A DNA stretch of 64,000 nt from an uncultured Clostridia bacterium (GTDB lineage Bacteria; Bacillota; Clostridia; TANB77; CAG-508), in the NCBI GenBank assembly GCA_949155365.1, contig CASCUT010000002.1:46896-110895 (forward strand). The letters run 5' to 3'. Below, piece by piece: positions 62,334 through 64,000 of the stretch. Every line of letters begins with the position of its first letter. Within the stretch, counting starts at the first letter, position 1. A program made the translations under genes and the position numbers. The notes beneath the pieces were generated by a model. That model was not told the DNA's origin. It saw only the letters and a program-made list of their open reading frames with translations, and did no database searches.

Positions 62334-63101
62334 ATGGCAGTAGTTGCAATGAAACAATTACTAGAAGCAGGTGTTCACTTTGGACATCAAACAAGAAGAT
62401 GGGATCCTAAAATGGCAGAATACATTTTCCAAGCAAGAAATGGTATTCACATTATCGATCTACAAAAAACATCTAAAAAATTAGACGAAGCATATAGCTT
62501 CATGAAAGAACAAGCAGAAGAAGGAAAAACAGTTCTATTCGTAGGAACAAAAAAACAAGCACAAGAGTGTATGAAAGAAGCTGCTGAAAAAAGTGGTATG
62601 TACTACATTAACCAAAGATGGTTAGGTGGAATGCTTACTAACTTTGGAACCATCCGTAAAAGAGTAGAAAGACTTAAAGAATTAGAAGCAATGCAAGAAG
62701 ATGGAACATTTGAAGTATTACCTAAAAAAGAAGTAATTCTATTAAAGAAAGAAATGGAAAAACTAGAAAAGAACTTAGGTGGAATTAAAGAAATGACAGA
62801 AATTCCAGGAGTTATTTTTGTAGTAGACCCTAAAAAAGAAAGAATTGCTATCTTAGAAGCAAAAAAATTAGGAATTCCAGTAGTAGGACTAATCGATACA
62901 AACTGTAACCCAGAAGATTTAGATTACCCAATTCCAGGAAATGATGATGCTATCCGTGCAGTAAAACTAATTGCAGACACAATGGCAAATGCTATCATCG
63001 AAGGAAGACAAGGAGAATCTATGGACACTGAAATGGTAGAAGAAATGACAGAAGGAAACGAACCAGAATCAATCGAAGAAGTAGTAGCGGAAGAAGAATA
63101 A
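62334..63101 (+). CDS. rpsB: 30S ribosomal protein S2
   Basis: The protein has 255 residues. '[41 protein letters not shown]', '[12 protein letters not shown]', '[54 protein letters not shown]' are S2 hallmarks. A Glu-rich tail follows. RBS AAGGAGG. It is the first gene of rpsB-tsf. Confidence 0.98.
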   Translation: MAVVAMKQLLEAGVHFGHQTRRWDPKMAEYIFQARNGIHIIDLQKTSKKLDEAYSFMKEQAEEGKTVLFVGTKKQAQECMKEAAEKSGMYYINQRWLGGMLTNFGTIRKRVERLKELEAMQEDGTFEVLPKKEVILLKKEMEKLEKNLGGIKEMTEIPGVIFVVDPKKERIAILEAKKLGIPVVGLIDTNCNPEDLDYPIPGNDDAIRAVKLIADTMANAIIEGRQGESMDTEMVEEMTEGNEPESIEEVVAEEE

Positions 63102-63112
63102 TAAAGATAAAT

Positions 63113-63146
63113 AAAAGGGTAGAGCCTTTATCTGCTCTACTCTTTT
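63113..63146 (+). terminator. Hairpin between rpsB and tsf
   Basis: AAAAGGGTAGAGC and GCTCTACTCTTTT pair (one G-U) around CTTTATCT. It has a T run, so it may be a partial terminator that sets rpsB above tsf. Confidence 0.75.
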
Positions 63147-63310
63147 GTATTAGAAGTTGGATGTTGAAGATAAGAAGTTAAAAATTAGAAATAATAAATT
63201 CAACATCTTTACTTTTCAAAAAGAAATATAAATAAAATAGGTAGAAGTGAAAGTTAGAATTTGAGATTCCAACCCTTAACTTCCAACCTCAAATAAAAGG
63301 AGGAAAAGAA

Positions 63311-64000
63311 ATGATTACAGCTAGCCAAGTAAAAGACTTAAGAGAAAAAACAGGTGCAGGAATGATGGACTGCAAAAAAGTACTAACAGAAACCAATGGA
63401 GACGAAGAAAAAGCAATTGAATTATTACGTGAAAGAGGACTTTCAAAAGCAGCAAAAAAATCAGGAAGAATTGCAGCAGAAGGATTAGCAGCAGCATATG
63501 TAACAGACGATAAAAAAGTAGGAGTTGTAGTAGAAGTAAATGCAGAAACAGACTTCGTTGCTAAAAATGAAGAATTTAAAGCATTTGTTGCAGACGTTGC
63601 AAAACAAATCGCAGAAAAAAATCCAGCAAATGTAGAAGAATTATTAGCACAAGAATCTACAGTAGAAGCAGGAAAAACAGTCCAAGAAGTATTAACCAAT
63701 AAAATTGCAACAATTGGAGAAAATATGACAATCCGTCGTTTTGAAAGATTTGAAGCACAAAACGGAACAGTAGCAACTTATATCCATGGAGATGGAAAAA
63801 TTGCGGTATTAGTAGAAATGGAAAATGCAGATGAAACACTTAGCAAAGATGTATGTATGCAAATAGCAGCTGCAAAACCAGAATATTTAGACAGAGAATC
63901 TGTACCACAAGACAGAGTAGACAAAGAAATGGAAATCCTAAAAGCACAAGCAATGAATGAAGGAAAACCAGCAGAAATTGCAGAAAAAATGGTACAAGGA
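63311..64000 (+). CDS. tsf: Elongation factor Ts, 3' truncated by window end
   Basis: The frame is open to the right edge (230 codons seen). 'VKDLREKTGAGMMDCKKVLTETNGDEEKAIELLRERGLSKAAKKSGRIAAEG' is the N-terminal UBA-like domain and 'VEVNAETDFVAKNEEF' the nucleotide-exchange core. EF-Ts recycles EF-Tu. RBS AAAGGAGG. The 210-base rpsB-tsf spacer holds a terminator-like hairpin (63113) and a stem of GATGTTGAA and TTCAACATC near 63160-63210. Confidence 0.97.
   Translation, partial: MITASQVKDLREKTGAGMMDCKKVLTETNGDEEKAIELLRERGLSKAAKKSGRIAAEGLAAAYVTDDKKVGVVVEVNAETDFVAKNEEFKAFVADVAKQIAEKNPANVEELLAQESTVEAGKTVQEVLTNKIATIGENMTIRRFERFEAQNGTVATYIHGDGKIAVLVEMENADETLSKDVCMQIAAAKPEYLDRESVPQDRVDKEMEILKAQAMNEGKPAEIAEKMVQG

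Overview
The window is a strongly AT-rich stretch of a Gram-positive chromosome. It most likely comes from an uncultured, anaerobic, spore-forming gut member of the Clostridia. The evidence is AGGAGG-type ribosome binding sites, sigma-A promoters, a four-subunit pyruvate:ferredoxin oxidoreductase with ferredoxin, reverse rubrerythrin, sortase (LPXTG) anchoring, a cohesin/dockerin pair, and sporulation-type genes (YtaF-like, GerS-like). Arginine is written mostly AGA or CGT, and CGG is almost absent from conserved genes. I saw no rRNA, tRNA, CRISPR array, transposase or prophage.

Layout. 1-4.5 kb: C-terminal part of a giant leucine-rich-repeat/Ig-like protein ending in a dockerin, then a small LPXTG-anchored cohesin protein. 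4.6-10.3 kb: exonuclease III, an AI-2E family permease, a two-component system and a COG2426 membrane protein. 10.5-13.8 kb: a pilin-like protein and a Tim44-like/SPFH zinc-ribbon pair. 14-22 kb: rpoB-rpoC behind a long leader with an attenuator-like hairpin. 22-27 kb: a ribbon-helix-helix regulator divergent from a pilin-like protein with an RCC1 propeller, MtaD deaminase and a membrane protein. 27-32.6 kb: PhoB/WalR-type two-component system, signal peptidase I, holB-ricT and ferredoxin. 32.6-35.9 kb: porCDAB on the minus strand. 36-40 kb: a pilin-like protein with a formylglycine-enzyme-type domain, then minD-minE-rodA. 40-44 kb: interrupted dus, GerS-like, MazF and HD-GYP genes, with two copies of a 200-base palindromic element. 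44-55 kb: an atypical secreted protein, smc, YtaF-like, a coiled-coil protein, a calcium-type P-ATPase interrupted twice, and an M23 peptidase. 55-64 kb: HtrA, a small pilin-like protein, rnhB-pdp, rubrerythrin and rpsB-tsf (cut by the window end).

The strongest leads are these. (1) A neighbouring cohesin and dockerin could attach the giant LRR protein non-covalently to a sortase-anchored receptor. (2) All three reading-frame breaks in conserved genes are an extra C before GG; each makes an in-frame CGG codon, and a +1 shift at each restores a protein of normal family length. (3) A repeated 200-base element has outer stems that differ between copies but stay fully paired within each copy. (4) Four proteins share a pilin-like N-terminus without the usual Glu5 and carry unrelated outer domains, including an RCC1 propeller and an FGE/SUMF1-type domain. 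(5) GGGACG-core repeats are scattered through gene ends as terminator-like inverted repeats.
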